A stretch of 64,000 nucleotides of DNA from JAIOQJ01 sp963718635 (GTDB taxonomy: Bacteria; Planctomycetota; Planctomycetia; Gemmatales; Gemmataceae): contig OY970367.1 in the NCBI GenBank assembly GCA_963718635.1, positions 2,976,001 through 3,040,000 on the forward strand, written 5' to 3'. The notes beneath the pieces are model-generated. The model saw only the letters and a list, made by a program, of their open reading frames with translations, was not told the origin of the DNA and searched no databases. The position numbers were made by a program, and so were the translations under genes. This document shows, piece by piece, positions 55,207 to 64,000 of the stretch; position 1 is the first letter of the stretch; every line of letters begins with the position of its first letter.

Positions 55207-56271
55207 TCATTCTAACGGGATGCCCACATCTTCGAGTGTGCTCGCGTTTACGAAATTACCCAACCATCTATCGAGCAACCGAAGTTGTTTCGTTTGCCGT
55301 ATTTTGGATTTCACGGATAGAGTCGCTTCACGGCCAAACTTCTTGCGCAGCAATAAGATCAATGCATCTTGCTTGCTTGTGAGCCCGCCGATTTGTTTGC
55401 CTTCTTCGCGAATAGAGTCCGCGATAGTTTGCCCAGCCATCTGTGCTTCCTTTCGAACCTCCGCCGAGCGCACCGAACGAGTTAGATCATGCGTCAAGTC
55501 GGGGCGTTCTTCCGGTATTCTGAAATGATACACCAAAGCTTGCAGGTAAGCCAGCAACTCTCGAAGACGATGCTTATCGCTCGTGACCCGGTCTTGGATT
55601 GTTTCCACTGTAGTAGTCAAAAGCTGTTGAAAACGCGTGAATTCGGCGTGACGATTTTGAAGTACGTGAAATACATTGCCTAGAGCTCCGCCAGCCTGCA
55701 TTAATTGCTGGGGATCCTCGCTTGGTAAACTAAGAAACAAAATCTCGTTCAGTGGAATGAATTGCGCAAACGCTTTGCCCGCTTTAACGACATCGCGGAA
55801 AGGGGTTGGAGTCTTCCATGGACGTTCCCCCGTATATATCGCGACTGGAATTACTGCTTCATACTCCAAACCTTGCAGCGAAGAATGCTTCTCGCGCCAA
55901 CGGCGTTCCTGCAGACGATATGCATCCATCGCGTAACCAAGTGAACGCGGCACGATGAGTCGTTGATGGGTTGAGAGATGCTCGATCAGTAAATAGAGCT
56001 CGACCCATTCTTTCGGATGACCAGGGATATTGCAAGGCAAGCGAATGAGCAAGTCAGTAATGCCATGGCTGAAATCGCTGCGGATGAGGGTTTCCGGCTC
56101 GATGGTTCGTTTGCTGCAATCGAAGCGATGTTCTGCAAAGAGCGTTGGATCGCGGAAGGCGAGAATTCGAAACAAATCTTCGAGATTGCCTGCATTATGC
56201 AGCAGAAACTTTACGCCGTTCTCGGCGAAATTGTAGAGCAGGAGTTCGGAAACGCCCTGTTTGTTCGCCAT
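55207..56271 (-). CDS. Rpn/YhgA-like PD-(D/E)XK nuclease family protein
   Basis: A 354-residue protein of the Rpn (recombination-promoting nuclease, transposase_31-like) family. The N-terminal domain has SHGITDLLIRLP and WVELYLLIEHLSTHQRL, giving the Asp...Glu-x-x-x-Glu-His spacing of the PD-(D/E)XK core, followed by SLGYAMDAYRLQE. The C-terminal half is a helical, charged region (EEGKQIGGLTSKQDALILLL) as in relatives. Two bases separate it from the upstream sulfotransferase gene, so the two may be co-transcribed. It might act in DNA transfer or defence; the function here is unknown. Confidence 0.8.
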   Translation of the reverse strand: MANKQGVSELLLYNFAENGVKFLLHNAGNLEDLFRILAFRDPTLFAEHRFDCSKRTIEPETLIRSDFSHGITDLLIRLPCNIPGHPKEWVELYLLIEHLSTHQRLIVPRSLGYAMDAYRLQERRWREKHSSLQGLEYEAVIPVAIYTGERPWKTPTPFRDVVKAGKAFAQFIPLNEILFLSLPSEDPQQLMQAGGALGNVFHVLQNRHAEFTRFQQLLTTTVETIQDRVTSDKHRLRELLAYLQALVYHFRIPEERPDLTHDLTRSVRSAEVRKEAQMAGQTIADSIREEGKQIGGLTSKQDALILLLRKKFGREATLSVKSKIRQTKQLRLLDRWLGNFVNASTLEDVGIPLE

Positions 56272-56273
56272 CT

Positions 56274-57551
56274 TCAGCTAACCCGCGATGCCGACGACAT
56301 CTTGCGATTGCGCGACGAGATGAAGCCCGTGTCGGCTGCCGATGCGGGAAATGGCAAAATCGATCGCGAATCTTCTGCTTCCTGCTCCAGCGCCACGGGC
56401 ATGGGCAGCTCGCGATCGCTATCCACCGGATAGCCGTAATGCCGCATGACATCTCCCCAGCGCTCGGAGATTTGCCGTCGTTGTTCATCGGAAATGGCAA
56501 AGCGATTCGTTTCGTAATTTGAATTATTCTGAAGGTAAGTCGCAAGGTTCGGCTTTAGCCTCTTGAAGCCGCGAAGCTCGAGTTTCTTATAGAGCGTCTC
56601 CATCTGACCCATCGGATCCTGAACCAGGTCCTCGTATCGCAGCTCGTGGAAGCGCGAGGGGGCCACCTTCTTCTTGCCTTCTTCCAGTTTTGCGTACAAC
56701 TGCGGCAACGTGCGCAACACTTGCTCCTCGATGCCCTGGTGCTTGGGAATTTGCAGGCCATGCTTGTCGGCCAGCGCTTTCCACAATTTGACGGTCGACG
56801 GGAATACGTCGTAAGGATTGCGGACAATGTGAACGAAGCGAGCGTCCGGGAACATTTTGAGCAGCGTTTCGATGCGACATGTGTGCGGCGGCGATTTCAA
56901 CACGAGACGCCGGCTATCTTTGAACGTGAGCATCTGCAGGAAGTGATGAAACGTCTTCTTCCATTCCCGCAATTGGCGGGGAGTAAGGCCGGATAAATCG
57001 AGCGACCCAGGCGCGATGCTCGGCCCATTTGGAAAAGCAATGTCGAGATAAGGAGAGGGCTGCCCCAGCATGCAGAGCGCAAACTCATCTTCCTGAGGAA
57101 GATCCCACCCCATCCGCATGTTGTCCATCGGCCGACGTTCGGGGAGAATGAGCCGAAACAACTTCTTGAAGAGCTTTTCCGTCAGCAAAAAATCGGTGGG
57201 CGACAGACACTGATAGGTGTTCGGGAAGTTGTGCTGTTCATCGAGGATCATCAACTCGTGCAACAGCGTGGTTCCCGTGCGCCAATGGCCGAGGATGAAG
57301 ATCGGCGCCTTCTCGATTTTGGTCGCGGCAATTTGCTTGCGATAGAGCGCGTTCTGCACGCACTTCAAGACCGAGTTGCTGAAGGTAATGGCGGAAGCGC
57401 ACACGCCGATGTGGGCGTGAGGCAGGCTGAAGCGAAATCCGCCCTGATACATGATCCGCAGCCAGGCAAAGAAATCGCAACCGATCCACATCCGAGGCGC
57501 CCATTGCCGTTCGTTACCTCTCGCTGATTTGCTGCTCGGATTGGATTCCAT
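56274..57551 (-). CDS. PAPS-dependent sulfotransferase
   Basis: About 425 residues from ATG 57551 (a TTG 27 bases upstream is also possible). The 5'-phosphosulfate loop is ILGHWRTGTTLLHELMI (around residue 85) and the 3'-phosphate motif is RFVHIVRNPYDVFPSTVKLW (about 230-250). This matches the sulfotransferase-3/Stf0-like group, which transfers sulfate from PAPS to sugars, lipids or other hydroxyl acceptors. No PAPS-synthesis genes are in the window. It directly precedes the Rpn-like gene. Confidence 0.87.
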   Translation of the reverse strand: MESNPSSKSARGNERQWAPRMWIGCDFFAWLRIMYQGGFRFSLPHAHIGVCASAITFSNSVLKCVQNALYRKQIAATKIEKAPIFILGHWRTGTTLLHELMILDEQHNFPNTYQCLSPTDFLLTEKLFKKLFRLILPERRPMDNMRMGWDLPQEDEFALCMLGQPSPYLDIAFPNGPSIAPGSLDLSGLTPRQLREWKKTFHHFLQMLTFKDSRRLVLKSPPHTCRIETLLKMFPDARFVHIVRNPYDVFPSTVKLWKALADKHGLQIPKHQGIEEQVLRTLPQLYAKLEEGKKKVAPSRFHELRYEDLVQDPMGQMETLYKKLELRGFKRLKPNLATYLQNNSNYETNRFAISDEQRRQISERWGDVMRHYGYPVDSDRELPMPVALEQEAEDSRSILPFPASAADTGFISSRNRKMSSASRVS

Positions 57552-57773
57552 TGCTTGGCCTGTTCCTCTCTTGCCCAATTCGCAAGGAAACGGCGAATCG
57601 GCCAGTGGGTAGGATTGTCAAATGCGATTAAGAATAAGACGTCGCGAGTCGTCTTACCTTACATCGGCAAATATGTGCAAAAACAATTCCAAAAATAGCG
57701 ATGCCGAGAACCGTAGGTGTCGATATAGTGAAGAGAAGAGAGATGTGTCTTGAACGTGTCTCTTTCAATGGAT

Positions 57774-57848
57774 CGCGGCGTGGAGCAGCCCGGTTAGCTC
57801 GCCAGGCTCATAACCTGGAGGTCACAGGTTCAAATCCTGTCGCCGCAA
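57774..57848 (+). tRNA. Initiator tRNA-fMet (anticodon CAT)
   Basis: A 75-nt cloverleaf. The acceptor stem CGCGGCG faces CGCCGCA, leaving a C1-A72 mismatch, which is the initiator hallmark. The D-stem GAGC/GCTC includes A11-U24, also an initiator feature. The anticodon arm is CCAGG CTCATAA CCTGG. Two of the usual three G-C pairs before the loop remain, with A29-U41 replacing the third. The T-arm ACAGG TTCAAAT CCTGT follows, with discriminator A. CCA is not encoded. A terminator follows. Confidence 0.95.
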
Positions 57849-57853
57849 TAGGA

Positions 57854-57880
57854 AACCCCGGTGATTTCACCGGGGTTTTT
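57854..57880 (+). terminator. Rho-independent terminator after tRNA-fMet
   Basis: AACCCCGGTG, loop ATTT, CACCGGGG, then TTTTT: a 9-10-bp G/C stem and a U-run, five bases after the tRNA. On the other strand it may also end the prenyltransferase-fold gene. Confidence 0.85.
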
Positions 57881-57897
57881 CAATTTCTCAACTCGTC

Positions 57898-59852
57898 TCA
57901 TTTTTTCTGCGTCGCCCACCATTCTTTCCAGCTCGCCATCGCTTTTTGCTTCTCTTCGCGGTTAGCGTTCGGCAATGGACCAAAGTTTTTGCCAGTAATT
58001 TGCTCAAGGCTGCCGTGCGCCGCTTCGACCACAAGCAACTCCGGATCGCCAAGCAGTGCAATAAGATCGGGTGCAAACTGTTTCTCTTCCTTACGGCCGC
58101 ACCCTTCGGCGGCTGCGCGTCGCACTTCGAGATTCTCGTCTTTCAACATGTCGCGCAACGTGACCGCCGTCATGCGTGCCAACCGACGGCCCAACGCTTC
58201 CCGGATCTCCATTTGGAATTGGCCACTCGCTTGCTTGGCAGCCCGAGCCAGCGCTTCGGTATAAACGCTTCCTCGGCTGTCGCGCAAGCGGACGATGGCA
58301 TCACTGCGTTCGGCAGCGGGCGCTTGCAGAACGGTTTTGCAAAGGCGAGCCGCTTCGGCTTCGAAATCTTCGACCTCGGCACGCTGCGGCGGTTGCTTTG
58401 CTTCGACGGGTGGTTGCGCTGGCGGCTTGTCTTTCGGTTGCATGGCCACTCGTTCGGGCAGGACTTTAGACAAGTCGCCGCCGCCGCGCAACGTTGCGAT
58501 TCCGGGATCCTGAAACTTGCCCTTCAGCGTCATCGACAAATCGCGGGCGACGTTGGCCCGGCTCAAAAACAGCAGCGCGAAGCAGGTGCTTAACTCCTCC
58601 GTACCGCCGGGATAATGTTGGCCCGCCCAACTTCCGTTGTCGTTCTGGGAATCGACCAGGGCGTCGCTGCCCCAAGTATACCAATCGTGCTTGCCGATCG
58701 TTTCAAGGCCGTAGATTACGCCGACTCGCTCGAGCGACCAGAGAAAATAAAGGTTCGTGTTCAACGTATCGGGATCGAAACGCTTCTTCCGTTTGCCTTG
58801 TTTGGGGCGGGGTTGAGCGACATCGCCCATCGCCTCGCCGATGAAGGCGCCGAGGGATTTCAGCCCGTTCTTGATGACGGCATCTTCAGCCGGGACAGCC
58901 CCTTGCTTCCTGACAGCTCCCTTGTCGAGCTTGTTTTGAAGGGCGCTCTGCGCGCCCCCGTTGCGATCGCCAGGCCAATTAAACCGGCGCAGGTCATTGA
59001 GGCCGTCGAGCCACTGCCCACGAAGTACCCCCAACCCCCATCATCGTTCGGCCTACCTCGAAAGCGCTGGTCGAGTTGTGCGAACGCCTTGTCGCAGACG
59101 ACGCCGTGCTTGCGGGCACACCATAGGCCGAGAATGGCAAATTGCGTGTTGGAGTTATCGCCGCCGTGACCCTGGTTGGCATTCATGCCGTCGTGGATGT
59201 TGTTCAACTTCGCCCACTGAAACACCGCCGGATGAATGTTGACTTTCGCCGGCTTTTCTTTGATGATCGGCTTGGACGTCGACTCTTCTTTTTTAACGGG
59301 GATCGTCGGGAAGTCGGGACGATCGACCACCATCGGCGTCCCGTCTTTTTTTGCAGGCTGAGCCGCCACCAATTTGGCTTGCCCGCCGAACACTGCCTTG
59401 AGTTTGTTTTCATCTTCAACGGTGAGTGAATAGCCGCAGTCGTAAGTCCAACCTCCGCCGCCAGTCTGGCCCCCGAGCAAGCGCACGCCGAGCAACTGGA
59501 TGATCGGCTCGTCCGCCTCTTTGCCGAGTCGATCGAGAAACATAATGGTCAGTGAAGTTTCATACGTGGCCGTCATTCCCAAGGCATTGGCGCGCACATA
59601 CTTGGTGATCGCGGCTAGGCTGGGATCCGTGTCGACTACACCGGCTTCCAGCATGGCAAGCCCGGCCAGCGTTGCCGAGCCCATGCCATTGCCGCCGCCG
59701 TGATAGTTCGGACCTTGTTGATGTGTCCCCTTGAGGTAATTGACCCCTTTATCGATCGCTTTGCGGATAGGATCGGCATCCGCTGCGCCCGCATGATCGA
59801 AGGCGGCAGTGCTAAGCGCAACAGTCAGAAAGGAGACTAGCCAAATACGCAT
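57898..59852 (-). CDS. Exported prenyltransferase-fold and HEAT-like protein (frameshift near 58945)
   Basis: The N-terminal signal peptide MRIWLVSFLTVALSTAAFDH is followed by squalene-cyclase/prenyltransferase-type alpha-alpha toroid repeats (GVNYLKGTH, NTQFAILGLWCARKHGV, DGGWGYFVG, SMTCAGLIGLAIA). One base is missing near 58945; restoring it joins this half to the rest (LQNKLDKGAVRK, DNGSWAGQHYPGGTEELSTC). The C-terminus has HEAT-like helices (DENLEVRRAAAEGCGRKEE, LIALLGDPELLVVEAAHGSL). GGAGG lies eight bases before the ATG. Planctomycetes encode many such exported toroid proteins of unknown function. Catalytic cyclase residues were not recognised. Confidence 0.75.
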
Positions 59853-59987
59853 GGGAGCAACCTCCGCAGCTGACGGCCGAGTATGTGAACACCGGCCCTG
59901 ATGAGAAGCGATCGATGTGTTATCTCTTTAAACATAGCAAACGGGCTAGCGTTGGCGCAATCCAAATTTTTGGCTGTTCAGGCATCT

Positions 59988-60264
59988 GACAGGATTAACA
60001 GGATGTACAGGACAAGAAGGGGTAAACCCATCCTGTAAACCCTATCCACCTTGTCGATAAAACTTCCTTCTGCTGACCGGCTCTGGCGAATCATTAGCTT
60101 CAGCGACCAGACAGGATTAACAGGAGGTACAGGATAAGAAGCGATGAACCCCATCCTGTAAATCCTGTTTATCTTGTCGAGAATTTTCAGAGATTAGACA
60201 GGATTAACAGGATGTACAGGACGAAAGCGATGAAGCCATCCTGTAAATCGTGTTCATCCTGTCG
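59988..60264. repeat. Three copies of the ACAGGATTAACAGGAT inverted repeat
   Basis: Copies at 59988-60056, 60109-60180 and 60197-60264. Each has GACAGGATTAACAGGATGTA and, after a short loop, the complementary ATCCTGTAAATCCTGTT or a variant, ending CTGTCGA. They form long hairpins and fill most of the 59853-60313 gap. Similar elements are common in planctomycete and related genomes. Confidence 0.85.
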
Positions 60265-60313
60265 AACAAACTTCCTATGCAAGCGGCAAAATTCCTTTAA
60301 ACACCTTCGATCT

Positions 60314-61470
60314 TCAGCGCACCACCACTTCGATTGGTATTACATGCGAGATCAGGTAATTGCGGCGATCGATGTCTCTTTCCATCGGCTGAGTTTTTCC
60401 GTCCGCATCGGTAGCGCGAGCCAACAGTTTTACCGGGCCGCGTTCTTTTGAGACCTGCCAGAAATACTCCCAGAGCGTCCAAACAAGGGGCTTCGGTTCG
60501 TCGAGCAGTTTGGCCGCGGCCCAAGTCTTGCCGCCATCGGTGCTAACCTCCACTTTCGCGATGGCCGACTCTCCTGCCCAGGCGGCCCCGAAGATGCGAT
60601 ACGGCTTGCCGGCTTCGATTGGCTCGTGGGCTACCGGCCGGGCAATGGCCGACTTGACCTCAATCTTCGTGATCGGCACAAGTGTTGGCAGGCCTTCTTT
60701 CCGTTCAAAGTAAGCGTAGTCCAACGTTTGGAAAAAGCCGCCGAACTGATTTTCCGTCACGATGATTCGCGACAGCCATTTGACCGAAGCCATACCGTAC
60801 CAGCCGCCGACGAAAGCGCCAACGGAAAGCCGTGGGAAGTGGAAAGGTCCGCCCCGTTCATTTTGTACGCAAGCAATACCGCCGGATCTTTGGCTTTGCC
60901 GATTGGCAAACTACGAGCAAAATGAATCGCCCCAGGAGATTTCGGATCGCTATTGATCTGCCCTTTGTCGGAACCTTCCAGAATGACTTCGACCGCACTC
61001 TCTTTGAGTCCTGCCTTGTCGAGAATCGCCGCCAGCGGCACGCCAATCCATTCTGCATTGCCGATTGCCCCTTGCGACCATTGCACCCCGTTGGCGGGAG
61101 GCGTCAAGTAGACGCGGCCGTTACCCGCGCATTCGAGCGTCGCCGTCAGCTTGCTCGACTTCATTTTCAACAGTTCATTGTAAGTCAGTGAAAGCGGTTG
61201 CTTGACGGCGCCTTCAACAGTCAGCCTCCATTTATCGATGTCAATTTTCGGGATGGGAAAGTGATTTCGAACATAGAACTGCTCAGCGGGCGTGATCGGA
61301 GTCTTTAGCGCAGCGAAGGGAAACTCGAGGTTTTCGGGTTCGGACATGCGTGTGATCATGCCCGGAAATTCGACCTTGGCCGGCTCATCCGCGAAAAGTG
61401 CGTGAGTAAAGCCCGCCGCAAAAAACGACGCACTGCTGCGAAGGACAAAACCGCGACGGGTAAGAGACAT
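60314..61470 (-). CDS. Sulfite-oxidase-like molybdopterin oxidoreductase (frameshift near 60820)
   Basis: A Tat-like signal, TRRGFVLRSSASFFAAGFTH, starts a protein of about 385 residues. The molybdopterin domain has the Mo-ligand Cys in LECAGNGRVYLTPP (about residue 116). The frame breaks after STSHGFPL near 60820, where one base is missing. Restoring it gives RAFVGGWYGMASVKWLSRI, the conserved sulfite-oxidase segment. The C-terminal dimerisation domain includes PHEPIEAG-type residues and VEVSTDGGKTW. It probably oxidises sulfite or a similar substrate in the periplasm. It may be intact if the break is a sequence error. Confidence 0.78.
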
Positions 61471-61506
61471 GATGGATTTTCACCTTAGTTGCAACTTACA
61501 GATCAT

Positions 61507-62532
61507 TTACCAACCTAAACCCTTGCTTGTCGTTTTGACGCGCACCAGGTTCTTATCCGCGGTGATGTAGAGGGTTGAGCCATCGTCGCCCCAGCCGCAG
61601 TTGGCGGTTGCTACGCCGGTGGCGAGCATACCCAGGTATTTGCCATCTTTATTGATGACGAACACGCCACCCGGGCCGGTCGCCCAGATGTTGCCGGCTT
61701 TGTCCACTTTCATGCCATCGGGCAACCCGAGCTTTAACTTCATGAGCCAGTCCATGGAATCGAAAAAGAGCGTTCCTTTGCCGAGCGTGCCATCTTCTTT
61801 AACCGGGAATTGCATCCAGATGGGCTTAAGCGGGTCGGAGTTGGCGACGTAGAGCGTTTTCTCATCGGGTGAAAGCGCAATGCCGTTTGGCCGCGACATT
61901 TCGTCAGTGAGCAGCGTTAGATCGCCGTTGGGTTTCAGGCGATAAACACCCTGGAAAGCGAGTTCTTTTCCCGGATCGTCCATCTGCTTGGGCAACCCAT
62001 AGGGCGGATCGGTAAAGTAAAGATCGCCGTTCGAGTGCAGCACCAGATCGTTCGGGCTATTCAGTCGTTTGCCCTGGTACTTGTCCACCAGTGTTTTGAA
62101 TTCGCCGGGCTTCTTCAGATCCATCGAAGCAATACGGCGATCACCATGTTGGCAGAGGATCAGACGCCCTTCTTTATCGAGGATCAACCCGTTGCTGCCC
62201 GGTTCTTTTCCGGTAAACGGCTTGGTGCCGGTATAGCCGCTCGGATGCAAAAACTCCTTCAGGCCATCCGCTTCATTCCAACGCCAGATCTTGTTCGGAG
62301 GGATGTCCGAGAAGAGCAAAGCCTTATCCCCTTTGACCCAGACGGGTCCCTCGGCCCAGGCGAACTTATTCGCGGCCAACACTTCAATTATCGCATCTTT
62401 GGGAACCAGCTTATCGAAGTCCGGGTCGGCCCGTTCGATCGTGCCAAGCGTCTTCGGCTCAGCGCCGGCCAGCGACGCCATCAACAGCATGAGCGATGCG
62501 CCAAGGTATTCAATACGGTAAGCGCGGACCAT
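61507..62532 (-). CDS. SMP-30/gluconolactonase-family lactonase, exported
   Basis: A 341-residue six-bladed propeller with a hydrophobic N-terminal segment (ASLMLLMASLAGAEP) acting as signal peptide. Metal ligands match the family: Glu in AEGPVWVKG, Asn in LNSPNDLVLH and Asp in LPDGMKVDKAG. GSNGLILDKEGRL and SRPNGIALSPDEKTLYVAN are typical repeats. The family hydrolyses sugar lactones such as gluconolactone. It is a short distance upstream of the sulfite-oxidase-like gene on the same strand, so they may be co-transcribed. Confidence 0.9.
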   Translation of the reverse strand: MVRAYRIEYLGASLMLLMASLAGAEPKTLGTIERADPDFDKLVPKDAIIEVLAANKFAWAEGPVWVKGDKALLFSDIPPNKIWRWNEADGLKEFLHPSGYTGTKPFTGKEPGSNGLILDKEGRLILCQHGDRRIASMDLKKPGEFKTLVDKYQGKRLNSPNDLVLHSNGDLYFTDPPYGLPKQMDDPGKELAFQGVYRLKPNGDLTLLTDEMSRPNGIALSPDEKTLYVANSDPLKPIWMQFPVKEDGTLGKGTLFFDSMDWLMKLKLGLPDGMKVDKAGNIWATGPGGVFVINKDGKYLGMLATGVATANCGWGDDGSTLYITADKNLVRVKTTSKGLGW

Positions 62533-62680
62533 AAGGCCTATCCTCCACAGGGAAGTGTGCGGATGAAATTCGGAGCAAGTTCCGTGGTCCCTATCGTATC
62601 GCTTGCCATTTCGTACTCAAGCGAATTTTGCACGATTCGTCGGCTTCCCACTTCGTTTGCGATTTGCTATCATTGCGCCA

Positions 62681-63337
62681 ATGGCGTCTTCAACCGAATT
62701 GAAACTTCGCGTTCGCCGCATCCGCCGTGCGCTGGCCAAACTCTATCCGGATGCCGTCTGCGCTCTCCATCACGATGGCCCCTTGCAACTGCTGATCGCC
62801 ACCATTCTGTCCGCGCAATGCACCGACGTTCGCGTCAACCTTGTCACACCCGCTCTCTTTGCACGCTATCAAACGGCCATTGATTATGCCGAGGCCGAGA
62901 CCAGCGAACTCGAAAAGCTGATTCAATCGGCCGGCTTTTTTCGCAACAAGGCAAAGAGCATCAAAGCCTGCTGCCGTGCCCTGGCGGAGCAATACGATGG
63001 CCAAGTCCCTCAGAAACTGGACGATCTCGTGCAGTTGCCCGGCGTGGGGCGTAAGACCGCCAACGTCGTACTGGGCAACTCGTTCGATGTGCCGGGCATC
63101 ACGGTCGATACACACGTCGGCCGACTAAGCCGTCGCTGGGCACTCACCTTGCACGACGACCCGGTCAAAGTCGAGCGCGATCTGATGTTGTTGATTCCCA
63201 AGAAAGAATGGACCCTGTTCAGCCATCGCACCATTTTCCACGGCCGACAAATCTGCCACGCCCAGAGACCCAAATGCGACGCTTGCTTCATGGCGGCCTT
63301 CTGTCCCAAAGTAGGGGTCGTAAGTGCCTCTCATTAG
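62681..63337 (+). CDS. nth: Endonuclease III
   Basis: 218 residues from ATG 62681 (MASSTELKLRVRRIRRAL), the family-length start; an upstream in-frame start would add 26 unrelated residues. It is a base-excision repair DNA glycosylase/AP lyase for oxidised pyrimidines. The helix-hairpin-helix with catalytic Lys is LPGVGRKTANVVLG, the catalytic Asp is in VDTHVGRLSRRW, and the 4Fe-4S cluster is C-x6-C-x2-C-x5-C in CHAQRPKCDACFMAAFC. It is divergent from the SMP-30 gene. Confidence 0.97.
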   Translation: MASSTELKLRVRRIRRALAKLYPDAVCALHHDGPLQLLIATILSAQCTDVRVNLVTPALFARYQTAIDYAEAETSELEKLIQSAGFFRNKAKSIKACCRALAEQYDGQVPQKLDDLVQLPGVGRKTANVVLGNSFDVPGITVDTHVGRLSRRWALTLHDDPVKVERDLMLLIPKKEWTLFSHRTIFHGRQICHAQRPKCDACFMAAFCPKVGVVSASH

Positions 63338-63343
63338 GAGGAC

Positions 63344-63522
63344 GCCTTCGGGAAATATTTCCCACTTATTAACCGATAGCCTTTCCCCGTTTTCGAACTA
63401 CTTACCAAAGCCGCGCCGTTAGAAAGCGGAGTACTAACCACTTCCAAACGGTCGCGGCTCTGACCGCGCCGCGTGTTTTCCACGATTTTCTCGCAAAACC
63501 TTCGGGAAATATTTTCCGAGGC
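63344..63522. repeat. Two diverged GGAAATATTTCC palindromes after nth
   Basis: CTTCGGGAAATATTTCCCAC (about 63348) and CTTCGGGAAATATTTTCCGA (about 63500) are imperfect copies of the family at 52.6-52.9 kb. The second is followed by CACATCGTGGGGG, a possible degenerate tail. The rest of 63338-63820 has no gene that I can support. Confidence 0.6.
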
Positions 63523-63820
63523 GTATTCCACATCGTGGGGGTTGAAGCACAGGCTTTGCTCAGCGGGGCGATTCGGCTCACAGCATCGCCGTGCAAGGCG
63601 AGCATCCCCGCCTCGGCTGACGCTCGGCGTTGCATACGGCACTTACCAGTTTAGGCGCGCTGAGAATGGAAACGACTTTTTCGTGCGGAGCGCAACGAAA
63701 GCCAAATCGGGCGAAAAGTACTTAGCTCTCTTACTAACGTAAGAAGCGAAGCAGCACACTCGACCGACACAGGCTTGCATACCAGACGCGAAGAACGGTT
63801 ATCGACTCCACCAATCCCCT

Positions 63821-64000
63821 TAGGGCAGCACGAAATCGAAGAACGTTTGCGTAAGGGGCTGCGGGGTGCGAGGATCGCCGACCGCGTCGGCTAAGGCGAG
63901 ACGCAGGTCGGCGTATGAGCCAAATCGGTCTTCGGGCTTTTTGGCCAGCATACGCATTACGACATCTGCGCAACGCTCGGATAAATCGGGCACATACTCG
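63821..64000 (-). CDS. Serine/threonine protein kinase C-terminal fragment (partial)
   Basis: The frame enters from the right edge and ends at TAA 63821-63823. It has no start in the window. The peptide includes VPDLSERCADVVMRMLAKKP and PEDRFGSYADLRLALADAV. This is the C-lobe end of Hanks-type (Pkn) kinases, where the LxKxPxxR pattern marks the last helices. The short tail ends FFDFVLP. The catalytic part lies outside the window. Confidence 0.85.

Overview
The window reads as a chromosomal segment of a planctomycete (class Planctomycetia by inference). Supporting signs are two pairs of DUF1549/DUF1553 (cytochrome-like) and DUF1501 (Tat-exported) genes, an exported protein with the planctomycete-type N-terminal VEQLESRELPS motif, a PEP-CTERM protein, an ECF sigma/anti-sigma pair, a fragment of a Hanks-type kinase, and many dispersed palindromic repeats. 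The DNA is GC-rich. No rRNA, CRISPR array or prophage was seen. The only RNA gene recognised is an initiator tRNA-Met.

Layout. 1-11.1 kb: small membrane protein (partial), a hypothetical, an acyltransferase-3 membrane protein, a REP-like cluster, ECF sigma plus anti-sigma, a FadB/FadJ-like bifunctional beta-oxidation protein, a DUF1501/DUF1549 pair and an acyl-lipid desaturase. 11.1-25.2 kb: a large secreted glycosidase-like protein, a methyltransferase-like protein, an IS50/Tn5-group insertion sequence, a PEP-CTERM protein, a second DUF1501/DUF1549 pair, a JAMM-like protein and an esterase. 25.1-46.7 kb (all minus strand): a lipid megasynthase cluster read in the order pfaD, pfaA, a pfaB/pfaC-type fusion, oleA, oleB, oleC, [IS copy 2], oleD. 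47-64 kb: AddA-like helicase/nuclease, prs, a zinc-ribbon microprotein, two tandem isocitrate-dehydrogenase-family genes, Rpn-like nuclease, sulfotransferase, tRNA-fMet, a prenyltransferase-fold protein, a sulfite-oxidase-like protein, an SMP-30 lactonase, endonuclease III and a kinase C-terminus.

The centrepiece is the fused pfa-ole locus. A PUFA-synthase-type iterative fatty acid/polyketide synthase (KS-AT-ACP-ACP-KR-DH; KS-CLF-AT-DH-DH; trans-acting ER) overlaps head-to-tail, by 4-nt stop/start overlaps or short gaps, with the head-to-head olefin pathway: OleA (acyl condensation), OleB (beta-lactone decarboxylase), OleC (beta-lactone synthetase) and OleD (beta-ketone reductase). The order and coupling suggest that polyene acyl chains made by Pfa feed directly to Ole to give long polyunsaturated hydrocarbons. 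The product is an inference.

The second theme is repeats. A composite palindromic element (MITE-like, with ends resembling GTGCGCCAACNGATTCTGGC and a G/C-rich hairpin around GGCTTTGC) occurs between genes, at the 3' end of addA, and in frame inside the pfaB/C-type gene. Both nearly identical IS copies sit exactly in the loop of this hairpin. A separate family centred on GGAAATATTTCC occupies other intergenic regions.

Caution: seven genes (anti-sigma, the large secreted protein, pfaA, the pfaB/C-type gene twice, the prenyltransferase-like gene, the sulfite-oxidase-like gene) each need a one-base correction to restore a conserved reading frame. The mix of +1 and -1 changes across unrelated genes suggests sequencing or assembly indels rather than biology, so these genes are annotated as single genes with a frameshift.
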